Positions 1 to 12,249 of a stretch of 64,000 nt of DNA are shown one piece after another. This stretch comes from Beroe forskalii (taxonomy: Eukaryota; Ctenophora; Nuda; Beroida; Beroidae). Each line of letters opens with the position of its first letter. Within the stretch, counting starts at the first letter, position 1. A program made the translations under genes and the position numbers. The stretch covers positions 620,001 to 684,000 of the forward strand of contig WFMF01000015.1 in assembly GCA_011033025.1 (NCBI GenBank), read 5' to 3'. The notes below the pieces were generated by a model that did not search any database, was not told where the DNA came from, and saw nothing but the letters and a program-made list of their open reading frames with translations.

Positions 1-720
1 GAGTACCTCAACATGAATATTAATGTCCATGAAAATTTTGTCCGTAATAGGTATAGGAACTAATGTCCGTAATTTTCAAGTCCGTGAAAATGAAGTCCGG
101 TATTTCCTCTTAAAATTTCTAGGGTAGAGACAAAATTTCTGAGTTAATCTCTTTGAACGCCAAATAATCAAATTTTCAAGAAAATTATACTTCTTTTTCA
201 TGCTTGTTACCAGCAATTGGAAATTCATCGTATTAGGTGACAAAAATCTTCAAAATCTTCAATTCAAGTATTCAAATCGTGGAAGAAAATGGGAAACACC
301 GAGCCGATAATTTCGAATTTTTGTTGAAATTTGAAGAGGCAAGATCCAGCGTGAATATTAATGTCCGTGAAGTTTTAGGTCCGTGATAATTTTGGTTGAA
401 AATTGGTGAAACGACGTGAAATTTAGTCCTAGATTTGCCTGATTTTTTGTAGAAATTTTACTGCCTTAATTAGTACACTTCTTAATTAGTACGTCCTTAA
501 TAAATACACATCTTAATTTCTACCACTAAGGTATTTTATTTAGCCTGTGTTTAATATAAAGCGCAGTTGCAAAATTTCTATCGGTATTTGGACATTGAAA
601 AATTGTCAACGACGTGAAAAGTGTAAAAGCATCAGTGCCAGACAAAGTGAATTTTTTTAATAAATACAAATTTTAATTTCTTTCACTAAGGTCATTTAGC
701 CTGATCCAAAACGCAGTTCC
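1..720. other. AT-rich flank without a gene
   Basis: No open frame of note. The stretch contains scattered copies of a short motif like ATGTCCGTGAA (around 24, 66, 83, 358 and 380) and two imperfect direct copies of a ~45 bp segment (about 500-546 and 660-705) that share TTTAATTTC, CACTAAGGT and TTTAGCCTG blocks. This is probably degraded repeat DNA of unknown class. Confidence 0.5.
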
Positions 721-721
721 A

Positions 722-1429
722 ATGGTCAAAATCACATTTCAATGGATCGTCCATTGGACATAACAAATAATATAAGTAAATTATTTATTATGTCCAATAG
801 ACATCCATTGAACATGATGTCCATCGGTAAAATTGTCCAATGGTGTTCAATTGATCCAATGTATCCATTTTTTATGTTCAATGGACATGTTCGATGGATC
901 CAATGGATGTTCAATGGATCCATCTGATTTGATCCAATGGACACAATCACCAAACATCGATCAGTGTGTTTTTTCAATGGATCCATTGTGTACATTGGAT
1001 CCAATGGATCCATTGTGTCCATTGAACACCATTAAACATGTCCATTGGATCCAAGGATACATTGAACATTGTGTCCATTGGATCCTTTTTGTCCAATGGA
1101 TCCAATGGAAACATTGTGCTATGGATCCCAATTGTTTTCAATGGACACAATGGATCCATTGGATTCAATGGACACAATGGATCCATTGAACAAAAATACC
1201 AGACTGATGTCCATCTACCAAACCATGTTTGGTGATTGTGTCCATTGGATCCACTCAGATGGATCCATTGAACATCCATTGGATCCATTGAACATGGCCA
1301 TTGAACATCAAAGATGGATCCAATGATTGAACACCATTGGACAATTTTACCGATGGACATCATGTCCATTGGTTGTCCAATGGACGTCGATTGGACATGT
1401 CCATTGGACATGAGGGATCCACTGGACGG
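722..1429. repeat. GGATCCATTG-rich minisatellite
   Basis: An irregular array of ATGGATCCATTGGA, GTCCATTGGA and AATGGACA modules. The core is nearly its own reverse complement, so both strands look alike and both give long open frames rich in M-D-P-L and W-I-Q repeats, which are artefacts. The array adjoins the outer end of the left inverted arm. The matching outer end of the right arm keeps only one such unit (about 39911-39922), so the array looks expanded on the left side only. Confidence 0.85.
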
Positions 1430-2264
1430 AATTCACAACTCTTGTGACACTTTTACCGCTTTATCGGGTGATTCTATTAGTTAAAAGTGTGAATTAAAAC
1501 TGAGAAACCCACCTCCTAGAGATTACAGAATATAGTGTGGTATTTAGTTGTTTCCATTACTGTTTCTGTTTCCATTCCTATCTGTAGATCTGTAGATCTT
1601 CAGAGCACTGATTCATGCTGAAAACTGAAAAATAACTGCATTGTCATAAAAATTTGAAATTGGTCATGGGTTTAAAATCAAAATGAAGATATAAGCTTAA
1701 GCATGATGCAAATTTCATCAGGATTTATATGAGAATAAGAAAATTGGGTTGTTATAGTTGTAGGTTGTTACAGTGCCCTTGGAGGGATGGCGTCTCAAAC
1801 TTCAGCAAGTAAAGGGTTTGCAGAATTGCAGTGGAAGAGAAAACGAGGAGTTAGAATGATATGGACTACGGGCATGATTATGAGAAAAATACTGATGTTC
1901 CACTGAAGAGCTGAAGGGTGAGAAAATTAGGCTACATTAAATTATTTCAGCCATGAATTTTATCAGATTTTTGACCAATTTTGATGAAAGATGGGATTTT
2001 GGCTCAAATGGCCGGCTTAACTGGGTCAAAGATAATGCAATTTTGGCCTTGTGCCGGTTGAAGAGCCCGATCAGGAACCTCAATAATTACAATAGGGAGC
2101 ATGGCTTGGGATGTGCTATTGTGCTCATGTTTCATTGTTGTCTATCTTAGTGGTACGTATCTTGTGTCTATTCACAATTCACATCACTACAGAATTTCAT
2201 TTCAGTCCATGACACCAGCACACCAGATATCCGATGCAACTAATATCTAGATACGTCAGGTATC

Positions 2265-3270
2265 CCTGACACCACTTGTCCAGGCATCAATAACACCAGT
2301 ATCCAGTGACCACTGACACCAGTACGCCATGTATCCCTGACACCAGTACGCCATGTATCCCTGACACCAGTACGCCATGTATCCCTGACACCAGTACGTC
2401 ATGTATCCCTGGCACCAGTACGTCATCTCGTCATGTATCCCTGACACCAGTACGTCATGCATCCCTGACACCAGTACGTCATGCATCTCTGATACAAGTA
2501 CGCCATGTACCTCTGACACCAGTACGCAATGAATCATTGACACCAGTACGCCATGTATCTCTGACACCAGTACGTCATGTATCCCTGACACCAGTACGCC
2601 ATGTATCCCTGACACCAGTACGTCATGTATCCCTGACACCAGTACGTCATGTATCCCTGACACCAGTACGTCATGTATCCCTAACACCAGTACGCCATGT
2701 ATCCCTGACAGTGACACCAGTACGTCATGTATCCCTGACACCAGTACGTCATGTATCCCTGACACCAGTACGCCATGTATCCCTTACACCAGTACGCCAT
2801 GTATCACTGAAAACAGTACGTCATGTATCCCTGACACCAGTACGCCATGTATCCCTTACAGTGACACCAGTACGCCATGTATCCCTGACACCAGTGTCCA
2901 GTACGCCATGTATCCCTGACACCAGTACGTCATGTATCCCTGACACCAGTACGTCATGCATCCCTGACACCAGTACGTCATGCATCTCTGATACAAGTAC
3001 GCCATGTACCTCTGACACCAGTACGCAATGTATCATTGACACCAGTACGCCATGTATCCCTGACACCAGTACGTCATGTATCCCTGACACCAGTACGTCA
3101 TGTATCCCTGACACCAGTACGTCATGTATCCCTGACACCAGTACGCCATGTATCCCTGACACCATTACGTCATGAATCCCTGACACCAGTACGTCATGTA
3201 TCTCTGACACCGGTACGCCATGTTTTCCTGACACCAGTACGCCATGTATCCCTTACACCAATGCGCCATA
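2265..3270. repeat. 24-bp tandem array in the left arm
   Basis: About 1 kb of a 24-bp unit beginning ACACCAGTACGTCATGTATC and ending CCTG, roughly 40 copies by span divided by period. The commonest variation is CGTCATG versus CGCCATG. Because 24 is a multiple of three, each frame gives an 8-residue periodic peptide (such as TPVRHVSL), which is not evidence of coding. Rare variant units, for example a duplicated CGTCATCTCGTCATG near 2421-2437, also occur in the right-arm array. Confidence 0.95.
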
Positions 3271-4910
3271 TGGGCATGATAAGTTGATTAATATCAATGT
3301 ACATGAGGTGTAAAACTTGCTAATGTTCATGATACCTTGTTTGCCCTTGTTTAACCGGCCCATAATGAGATTTTTGTCCAAAAGGCTCGCTAAAAATGGC
3401 CGGTTTAAGTGGGACCATTAAATTGACAGTTGATTTAGGCCAGATGAAACTTTCGTTGCTTGGCTTGTGTACTGTTAAATTCATTTGACCGTCATTCTTT
3501 TTTATAACACAGAATATGACTTAAATCATGATAATATACCAGGATTTGGGTTTAATTTAATTTTCTTGAGCAAAAATTTCTCGGTGTGGCAACTGCTTGG
3601 AAAATTTTTGTCCAAGGGGCCGGTTAAAATAGTTCAAAAATGATTCGATTTTTTCCATAGGACCGGTTAAAAAAGGGTCGGTTATAAAAAAAGGCCTGTT
3701 AAATAAATGCCAATAAGGTAGTTAAATTATCTGTAATTCATCAAAAAGTCACTGTTCCAGTAAGCAGGTTAGGTTCCATATTATATGGTTAGATACCATA
3801 TCAATTTAACAATTGTACAACAATGTTGTCACGACATGTTCTTACCACATGAATAAGGAAGTCTCTCAATACTTCTTCTCAGTTTGGGTGGAGCATCTCT
3901 CAGATTTTCATGCCATGGAGTATCGTTCTCTTTGCTGATTTATGAAACCATGAAGAGCACTTATGTACATCCGTCGTCCACGAAAGCATTTTCATACTGT
4001 ACCTACAGTAAAAAATGGACAATATTAGAATATTTTGCCTTGAACAAACCAAAAAGACCAAACAATGAAACTTCATAATTTGGAGTAGGTATATAAATGT
4101 GTTGGGAACATTTTGATTCAAATAGGCAAATCTGCAGTCGACACCAACAACTAGATGAAATTTTCGTGTATATAAGAACCTTCATTGAAAATGGCATAAA
4201 TACATGGCACGGCAATTGGCACCAGAGACTAGGTAAAAATTTCAGAGAAAACTTACACTAAACTATAGATAACTATAGATAGAAAATAAGAAGATAATAC
4301 AAAATGTTACAAATGTAGGTTGGTACTAGAAGTGGGCAATATTTTGTCTCAAATAAATAACTAAAAGTAGATGAAATTTTCAATAAACTAGGCTGGAAAC
4401 AAAATAAGTACTAAATAGGTACATAGGTTCTTCATGTTCACAAAGGAAGGCTCAAAGGGAAGTGGGCAAGGGCAATGAAGAAGGAGAAAACAAAAACTAG
4501 TAGAAATTTTCAGGAAAAAAATGTAAGCAAAAGCCTTATTATATATACTGTCAAGTTTTCTGAAAATATAGTCAAGGAATTATCAAATATAATTTATAAC
4601 AAAGGTAATGTTATAGAAATATCACATACTGGCTCAGTATGTTAATGGGGGTGATGGTGATGAGCATGTGATAGGAGGATAGATAGACAAGTAGGTATGG
4701 GCTAGTTATAGGGTGATTGAAGCAAATGACAGGGCCAGTGTGCACTTTCCAATAGTGCGGCATCGAAGCTTCACAGGGGAGTACAAAACGGGGAGAAAAA
4801 TCAATGAAAATTAAAGGAATCCCCCTGGAATCCCTGACTCAGCACGACCCAGCAGCCTCTTACTATATAGAAATCCAAAGAAAGGAGAGACACGGTGTAT
4901 TTAATCAATT

Positions 4911-5056
4911 GTGCTGTAAAATCTTATAATTGAATTGAATTGAATTGACTCGACAAAGCAGGAGTTCTAAAAGACGCTAATGAAGCTGGAAGGGTGGGTA
5001 GAAGTGTGCAGAAACTAGCGGGTTCAATTCAATTCAATTATAATGTTTTACAGCAC
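4911..5056. mobile_element. 146-bp MITE nested in the left arm
   Basis: Begins GTGCTGTAAAATCTTATAAT followed by TTGAATTGAATTGA and ends with the near-complement, TTCAATTCAATTCAATTATA then ATGTTTTACAGCAC. There is no coding capacity. The same element sits at the matching place in the right arm (36291-36453), so it was inserted before the arm was duplicated. Confidence 0.75.
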
Positions 5057-6478
5057 TGAAATTAGAATATATTTTTCTCTTGCTTCATATACCTAGAAGA
5101 AGCTTTAAGGTCGTGCTGAGGGCGAGCACCAAGTCAAATCTAAAATCTGTTAATATAGGGCCACCCATCAAACGACTAAAAAGGAAGTAAAGATGTGAGG
5201 AATGAAGGATTGCATTGAAAACTATATCTAACATAGGAATGAATGAATGAATATAAGAAAGAATATAAGAAATACATGAATAAAAGATACAGGGTCCTAA
5301 TTCTCTAATTGAACTTCGATATAAAATCAAGAAATTAAAAACACTTGGACTTCAACTGAAATTAATAATGACAGACAGCCTTATACCGTTGAACTTTGAA
5401 GCATTTCTAAACAAAGATTTCAATTGACTTGAGAAATATAATTTATATCCAGTTGATATAAAATAATAATTATATCAATTTTTGACAGCTTATATACTTA
5501 AAACATCCTTCCTTCTCCTATACATTAAGAAACAAATTTCTTGTGCTATATATTAAGAAACAAATGTCTTGTGCTGAGGCCTGAAAGCACATGCAGACGA
5601 TAGCTTTTCAGTAAATCTCAAGTAAGTATAGGTAATAAAGAGAACAAATCAACTACTTAATCTAACTGATACATATTCCTCTTGATTGTTCACACTTCAC
5701 AGGGTCATAGAATTGAAAGAAAATTCTAACGGCAATAGATTGAAAGAATTTGAATAATGAATTTGAATAAAATGTTTACAGGTTGTGCTGAGAAATCTCA
5801 CAAGAAACAATGCAAAATCATGATGACAATATACCTTCATTTAAGAACATACCTTAGTACATGAAATTTAGAACTCCGAAAATTAAGAACGCACATTATT
5901 AGGCAACACCAAATTAAGCATTTGTCATAGCTATTTTGCTTATTATTTATCATATCAATTTTTGACGTTACACCAAATTAAGCATATTTTGCGGCCTGAG
6001 TGCTTAATTTTCTGCTTACTTAATTTCATGTACTAAGGTACATGAATGTGAAAAGATAACTAGCAATAAAGTAAAAGCAAAATTGGAAGCAATAAATTAA
6101 AAGCAATCACACGTAAAACACAGACAAATTGCATTTAATTGACGTTTCAGGCGGCATATCTGTGCTCAGTGAAGCAGTGAGTAATGATCGGACAATGTCA
6201 GGTACTATGGGCTCTATGATTGGTCAATATCAATCTTTTACTCCAATGCAATTGGTCGATGTAGCTTTTTATCCAACCCGATTCTTGAAAAAGTCAAAGT
6301 TTAAACGAACAAATCAGCCAAATGAGGCGCAGCGCGCGGCGCCGAACGCTTTAAAATAGCCAAAAAAGTTGACACCGAGATTTACGGTGTCAACTGCCCG
6401 CGCATGGCCCTGGTCCTATAGCCCTGTGCTGGGGAAGCGCGCCGCGCGAGCCACACAGGGATATACGTGTTTAGCAAC

Positions 6479-6816
6479 GCACCCACGTGCCAGTAAGACC
6501 ACTTGCTTTCACCTCATTATGATACATCAGTGTATACGTATTACGTTATCTTGTTTTGGTTTCATGAGTTTTTGTATACCTTGTTTGTCATTATATGAGC
6601 CGCGCACCCACGTGCCAGAAAGACCACTTGCTCTCACTCCATTACGATACATCAGTGTATACGTATTACGTTATCTTGTTTTGGTTTCATGAGTTTATGT
6701 ATACCTTGTTTGTCATTATATGAGCCGCGCACCCACGTGCCAGAAAGACCACTTGCTCACTCCATTACGATACATCAGTGTATACGTATTACGTTATCTT
6801 GTTTTGGTTTCATGAG
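6479..6816 (+). repeat. ~124-bp tandem repeat, three copies
   Basis: Units begin CGCACCCACGTGCCAG at 6479, about 6603 and about 6727, and include GATACATCAGTGTATACG and TCTTGTTTTGGTTTCATGAG. The third copy stops at 6816, and a fourth, more diverged piece resumes at 13773. The LINE lies between them. Confidence 0.85.
6789..6816 (+). repeat. Target-site duplication of the LINE, left copy
   Basis: 28 bases, TTACGTTATCTTG...TTTCATGAG, identical to 13773-13800 on the other side of the LINE. Together with the tandem-repeat sequence that resumes after 13800, this shows that the LINE interrupted a repeat unit. A caveat is that neighbouring repeat units share the same sequence, so the match alone is not proof of duplication. 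Confidence 0.65.
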
Positions 6817-7600
6817 CATTATACCAATAATTGACCAATAAATTTCTCTTAATCTTAGAACAATCAAGGTTCAGATTAGATAATCAATAGGCATATTATG
6901 AACATAGTATAGTGATATAATAATTTAAAAAACAGAACATATAAAAATATAAATAAGGTCAGGATATCCCAACAACTTAATTACCATTAATGAAATACTA
7001 TATAATTAATAACACCTGTTATTAATGATAAAACAAACCATGCAGTAAAATGTTAATGAAATATATTATGATATATCAAGCGAAATTTGATTTTGTTGTG
7101 GCTACAGGAAATACTTGTGGGTACTTGGGTACCACCCTTGGTACAACAACAATAGATTCAATCAAGAATTTAGAACAAAAACTACCTATATGAGTCAAAA
7201 TGTGAGGGAGCTGTCAGAAACATTAAAAAACTAAATTACTTTGAAAACTAAGTTAGGTTTAGTTAATAATACCATGATTAATATTATTGGAATAAATAAG
7301 AATTATAAAATTAATTAATAATCAGTTTTACATAAACTCATTAAGAACACAATTTAGTTTAGTTCTTTTCTCATCAGTGTTGATTAAGCAGGAATGTGAA
7401 GTGTGTTTCCTTTCATTTCATTTTATACAGACATTCCAACACACAACTTTCACCTGTCATTGAATGTTAAAAATTTTGCATCATGCAAATTTCTAAACGT
7501 GTGAGAACTGCTGTAAATAAGAAGATTTAAGTAATTTAAAGCTAACCCAAAATTGAAGCTATTTGCTGTAATATAGCTAAGTTGAACATAATTTCTAAAG
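6817..7600 (-). other. Presumed 3' tail of the LINE, non-coding
   Basis: AT-rich, without an open frame or clear 3' microsatellite. Assigned to the LINE because it lies between the ORF2 end and the 28-bp flanking repeat. It could also contain a separate small insertion; around 7100-7150 there is a GGGTACTTGGGTACCACCC palindrome-like segment. Confidence 0.45.
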
Positions 7601-7625
7601 TTTCATTGAATTGCAATTGCTATGT

Positions 7626-10600
7626 TTAAAAACTGTGATTATGGCATTCCCAGAGTTGGGGATGTCCTGATGACTGAATATCTAACAGAAATTTCTTGAA
7701 CCTGTTTTTCGCCATACACGAAGATGTTGATAAATCAGATAGAAAGTTTGTGTTGAATTGAGCTGTTTTATTGTTAAATTTATTCCAGATGGTAGTGCCA
7801 CAGTACAGAAACTGCTGCCTTGAAGCTTCTAGGTTATAACGGGGAATAGAAATATTATTATTCAAGTAATTTCTCATGGATTCAGGTGACCTTTTAGTAA
7901 TATATACAGGGAATTGGATATCTGTATTTCTTAATTTTGAAGACTTCATTAAGCAAGAAAAGCTTGTGAAGATTGTGCACAGTTAATAGTTTAAATTCTG
8001 TGAACAGAGGCTTAGTATGTTCCAGAACATAGTCCTTTGGAGTCAAATGTTCATCAATTGATCTAGTTCTTGCACAAGTTTTATAGTATTCTGCATGATC
8101 AAAGTTCAGTTTTTTCCCAAAAAGTAAGCGTATACATCTCTTTTGTATGTTGAATATAGGTTTAAGTTTATTATTTGAAACAGAACCCCAAGCTGATATT
8201 CCATAAGTCAAGTGTGAGATGAAGAGTGAGTGGTATAATTTACTGTAGTGTTCAGGAGGGATAAACTTCTTAACTCTTTTGATCGTAACAATAGAGCTGT
8301 TCAGTTTTTGTTCTAAGTGTTGTAGATGACCCTCCCAATTCAAATTTTCATCTATGATAATTCCTAGATACCTAACCATATTTGTTTTCTTAAGCTTATT
8401 ACGATTCAAATACAGATGTTTCTCACTACCTATAACTTTAGCTCTGGCACAAGTTTTCTGTTCATTATGATTGAGCTTTGGTCTGAAGTGCATGTAGACA
8501 CACTTTTCAATATTGATATGAATTTGATTACTCAGCATATATAAATTTATATCTTGAAGAACTATGTTAGCTTTAGAGAACACTTCTGCTTCAGAATTTC
8601 CAGTAACAAAAATATTAGTATCATCAGCAAACAAAACAAAGTGTGCAAGTTGAGAGCAGTTGACTATATCATTTATGTAGAGAATGAAAAGTAGTGGACC
8701 TAGAACAGATCCCTGGGGTACACCATAAATAACAGGCAGCAGTTCTGATTTTTCAGAGTCATAATTAGTGAGTTGCTGTCTATTAGTCATATAGCTTTTT
8801 AATAAGTTAAGTGGTTTGCCTCTTATGCCATAATTTTCTAACTTGATCAAAAGTTTCTCATGACATATAGTATCAAAAGCTTTACTAAGGTCAATAAATA
8901 TACCAAGTACATGGTTTTTATTTTCAATATTAAACGTTATTTTGTCTATAGAATAGTTCACCGCATGGGATGTAGAGTGGTGACTACGGAAACCATATTG
9001 GTTCTCATATAGGATATTCTTGGAGATAACAAATTTATACAGACGAGAATACATAACCTTTTCAAATATTTTCCCAAAGCATGGTAACATAGAGACAGGC
9101 CTGTAGTTCTTGAACAGTTGTTTATTGTCTTTTTTAAAAACAGGAGTTATCTGACCAACTTTGAGGATACGTGGAAAAACACCTAGATCAAGAAATTTGT
9201 TATAAAAAGTTGTCAAGTTTGATATGATAAGAGGTGTGCAACTTTTGAGAACTCTGATTGGTATATCACTTGCCTTACCATTCTCCAGTTCAATGATTAT
9301 TTTTTCTATTTCTGCTTGCGAACATGGCTCAAGGAATAAGCTATCATTTACCCTGCTTTTTAATGAATGTCGCTAGAAAAAATCTGGGACAGGAGATATT
9401 GAAGGTTTTCAGATTTTAGAGCATTTTCATTCAAGTCACGAGCAACTGATGCAAAGTAGTTATTGAATTCATTGGCAATGATTCTTCTATCATTCACCAA
9501 GCTTCCATTTACAAGAAAGGAGCATTTAGACTTTGAAATGCTCTTTCCTCTAAGCTTATTTATTAGCTCCCAAGTTTTCTTACTATTCCCCTGGCAATTA
9601 CTGAACTTTTTGGAATAAAACATGTTTTTGGCAGATTTAATAAGGGCTCGTAACTTTTTACGATAGTTTTTATATTTTTCATAAAGCTCGGAGTCACCTG
9701 TTTGATTTTTCCTATTTTTACTTTTCTTCCATTTTTCATACAGAAAGCCCTGATCGATATCATTGGGAACGAAGGTCTAAATGGGGACGACAAAATCTCA
9801 CAGAATTTTATGTCATTTTGTTTTTGTCATTTAAAGAAGAAATTCTCAAAAAATCAATTTCGCTCTCTAGAAAATTCTTCACTATTCATGTCATTCTATT
9901 TCCTCCCGTTCCCATATCTCATAACATGGTGTTATTTTTAGAGCTTGATGCACTGATTACGGTAAGGCATAATATGCTACTGAATATGATGTAGTCCTCT
10001 AATTTCCTCTCTTGTGTTCTACTTGAGGCTCCCGACAATAAGTCTAGCGTTACCCCGCGGTATCGCGCCGTTCCTAACTTTCCATACGTAAAGCTATGAT
10101 ATCAATGATTTTGGAATCGGAGGATGTCTTAATTAATCGAATTTGATGTTGTCCTCTTCACCTCGTTGCGAAAAAGTGGAGGTTCAACGTCATCAACTCA
10201 ACACATCGTTCTATGATAATTACAACATTTTAACCGCCGACTTTTTGATCTATGGGCATATTAATCCTTGTCAAGCTTGGTGTATCATAATAATGCCCGC
10301 AATGAATAATTTCCTATGGAACTAGAGGGTAAAATGCGAAAGGCTATGATGAGGATCAGCACCTTAAAATAATTGTGATAATTTCATACCATATTCATAA
10401 ATCATATGGCGCATTATGAAATCTAATTTTATCATGATAGGCCACAATTCGTTCATTTCGGCTGAAGTTGACTGTGGAGCCATTGCTACCATTGTACATC
10501 AAAGCTTAAATTTGTTACTTAATTACACGTCGCCTTTTTTCGCTATGTACGGTATTATGCACATAAAAAATTTTGCTAATTAATAAAAGTTAATTCAATT

Positions 10601-11986
10601 AGGACATCCTTTGAAATTTTTGGGGACAACCAATTAACAATGATATCGATCTGGGACAGAAAGTTTTTATAATTAATCGAATTCATGAGACCATTTGTAA
10701 TCCAAGGATTCTCAATTCGATTGCGCTTTGATTTCTTAAGTATTTCAGGACTAACTTGGAAACATTCATCTATTGTTTTGCTTATGCATGAGACAAATTC
10801 TTCAAACCCTGATTCATCAGCACTAAATTTTGTCAACAGAAAGTTTTTGGGAAAGTTTTGCATTGAATTCAATGATATTGGTTTCACAATAGTCATAGTG
10901 TGACTTAGAACTTACAGAATCATCATCCTTACAGTTTTTACCAGTGGTGTCAATTATATCATAAAAACAAACTGTTGGATAGTGATGGGACACCTTAACA
11001 TCAGTTAATAAGCCAGATCCAACCACATAATCTATATCAGAGACAAAGATATTATCAATACAAGATGGATCACATCCTGGCTTTTCATGTAGGAAGAGAA
11101 ACTGTTGGTATGAAGCAGTTACCAAAAAATATATTCTCAAATTTTGACTTATTGCTGTCATTTTTGAGTAAGTTTATATTAAAGTCTCCAGTCACAACAG
11201 AATGATTATTATTTTTTCTGTTAGACAGATTATTGAAAATTTTTTCAAGTAATTGGTAAAAACTTTCAGATTGCCACTTGGGGTCTATATACTACACCAA
11301 AATTGAATTTGTTTCCTTCAGATATTTCTACAAAAAGGGTCTCAATATCAGGACATAACATTGTTAGGTCATTGATAATATTTCCTGTAAAACCTTCATT
11401 GAGATAAATGCCTATTCCACTTCCTTTGTGTTTATTAGGGTACTTAGAACTAAAAATTGAGCTATACCCAGGGATTTTATAAAGGTTTTTATGGTACTCA
11501 TTTATATTTGTTTCAGTAATTGCCAGAAGATCAAATTTATTTTTAACTAAAGATAGCTTGGCAAGCAATGTATCAAAGTTTTGTGACATTCCGTCAATAT
11601 TATTGGAAAAAAACCGCCAGTGGCTTTTTTATCATAACCAAAATTTTGGGCATTTATCAGTTTGTTAGACAAAAGTTTACAATTATTAAGACATCTTTTA
11701 TTTTGTCAATTTCTGCATAAGCTTCTGGATCATCAGGACTATATTTATTGTAGCATATGGAATTAAATGGAGAGTATTTCACTGCTTTCTGTGTTTGACA
11801 GCCGCAACAAAACCATTGGTCAACTGTTTGATCATAATCAAATGATTGTTTGCCACATTTATGGTGAGAAATTATGTTACACAGAGAGCATACTAAGAAT
11901 TTTTGATGGGTATAGATGTCCTTACAGCAGTTCACACAAGGTTCACGATTGGTCAATGTTCTATGGTTGATAGCCATTATTAACAC
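7626..11986 (-). pseudogene. LINE ORF2: PHD finger, endonuclease, reverse transcriptase
   Basis: ORF2 starts at 11986 with a C4HC3 PHD-type zinc finger: Cys17, Cys20, Cys33, Cys36, His41, Cys44, then WFCCGC. The AP-like endonuclease follows in pieces 11589-11266 (AITETNIN with the catalytic Glu, and KGSGIGIYL) and 11161-10823 (SCIDNIF, SHHYP). A linker (10896-10664) reaches NPWITNGLM and is cut by a DNA transposon at 9748-10655. Frame-exact continuation lies below 9740. The reverse transcriptase (about 9600-7950) has FKKDN-KNYRPVS, the first Asp in FIDLSKAFD, YGVPQGSVLGPLLF and the catalytic HFVLFADDT. A last frameshift near 7920 moves to the C-terminal piece (7949-7626). It is inactive as it stands. 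Confidence 0.9.
9748..10655. mobile_element. 908-bp non-autonomous DNA transposon with 8-bp TSD inside the LINE
   Basis: The terminal inverted repeats are CCCTGATCGATATCATTG at 9748 and its complement (17 of 18 matching) ending at 10655. They are flanked by a perfect 8-bp duplication ACAGAAAG (9740-9747 and 10656-10663). Dropping the element and one copy of the duplication rejoins the LINE ORF2 reading frame without a stop, which fixes both ends to the base. It has no transposase ORF. The 8-bp duplication fits hAT-like or other 8-bp-TSD families; the termini do not identify the family. Confidence 0.92.
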
Positions 11987-12249
11987 TATTCAAATTAAAG
12001 CTTTCAAAGCCTCCAGTAGGGAAGCTATCATGGTGGTTTCCTGTCCACGGATAAGGGTGAGCTGGGAGGGGGCGGTTGCTGGCTCTGTATTTAGGATTGG
12101 GATTCCAAAATGAAGATCCTTTTTCAGCTGGTTTCCTATGAGCATGGTTTGGGTTATGACTAGCATTTAGTGCATCTGTTTTTTTAGAATGTTTTTGCTT
12201 GATTACACTATATTTGATATTTGAACAAAAGATAGAGATTCCTTTTGAT

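Larger units (their letters stand above)
1430..6477 (+). repeat. Left ~5 kb arm of a large inverted repeat
   Basis: This segment is present again as its reverse complement at 35005-39908. Correspondence runs from the outer end (ACAACTCTTGTGACAC at left, its complement ending near 39904) to the inner end (GTGTTTAGCAA ending at 6477; its complement starting at 35005), with scattered substitutions and small indels. It contains a 24-bp tandem array, AACCGGCC-type motifs near 3350-3720, a nested 146-bp MITE and a short hairpin (TTGACACCG...CGGTGTCAA) at 6370-6397. No convincing protein is encoded. The last 49 bases of the inner end recur identically at 49854-49902, which suggests they are the end of a dispersed mobile element. 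Confidence 0.88.

Noticed and set aside
732..1411. Met/Asp/Pro-rich open frames as genes
   Set aside because: The GGATCCATTG array is almost self-complementary and yields similar frames on both strands.
1953..2150. 65-codon frame identical in both arms as a conserved gene
   Set aside because: The arms are near-identical overall, so identity here says nothing about selection; no family features or start context.
2265..3270. CRISPR array
   Set aside because: Units are contiguous with no unique spacers, and the genome is eukaryotic.
2306..3287. Long open frames with TPVRHVSL or SGIHDVLV repeats as repeat proteins
   Set aside because: They are phase translations of the 24-bp array; every frame on both strands is open for the same reason, and the unit varies freely at non-silent positions.
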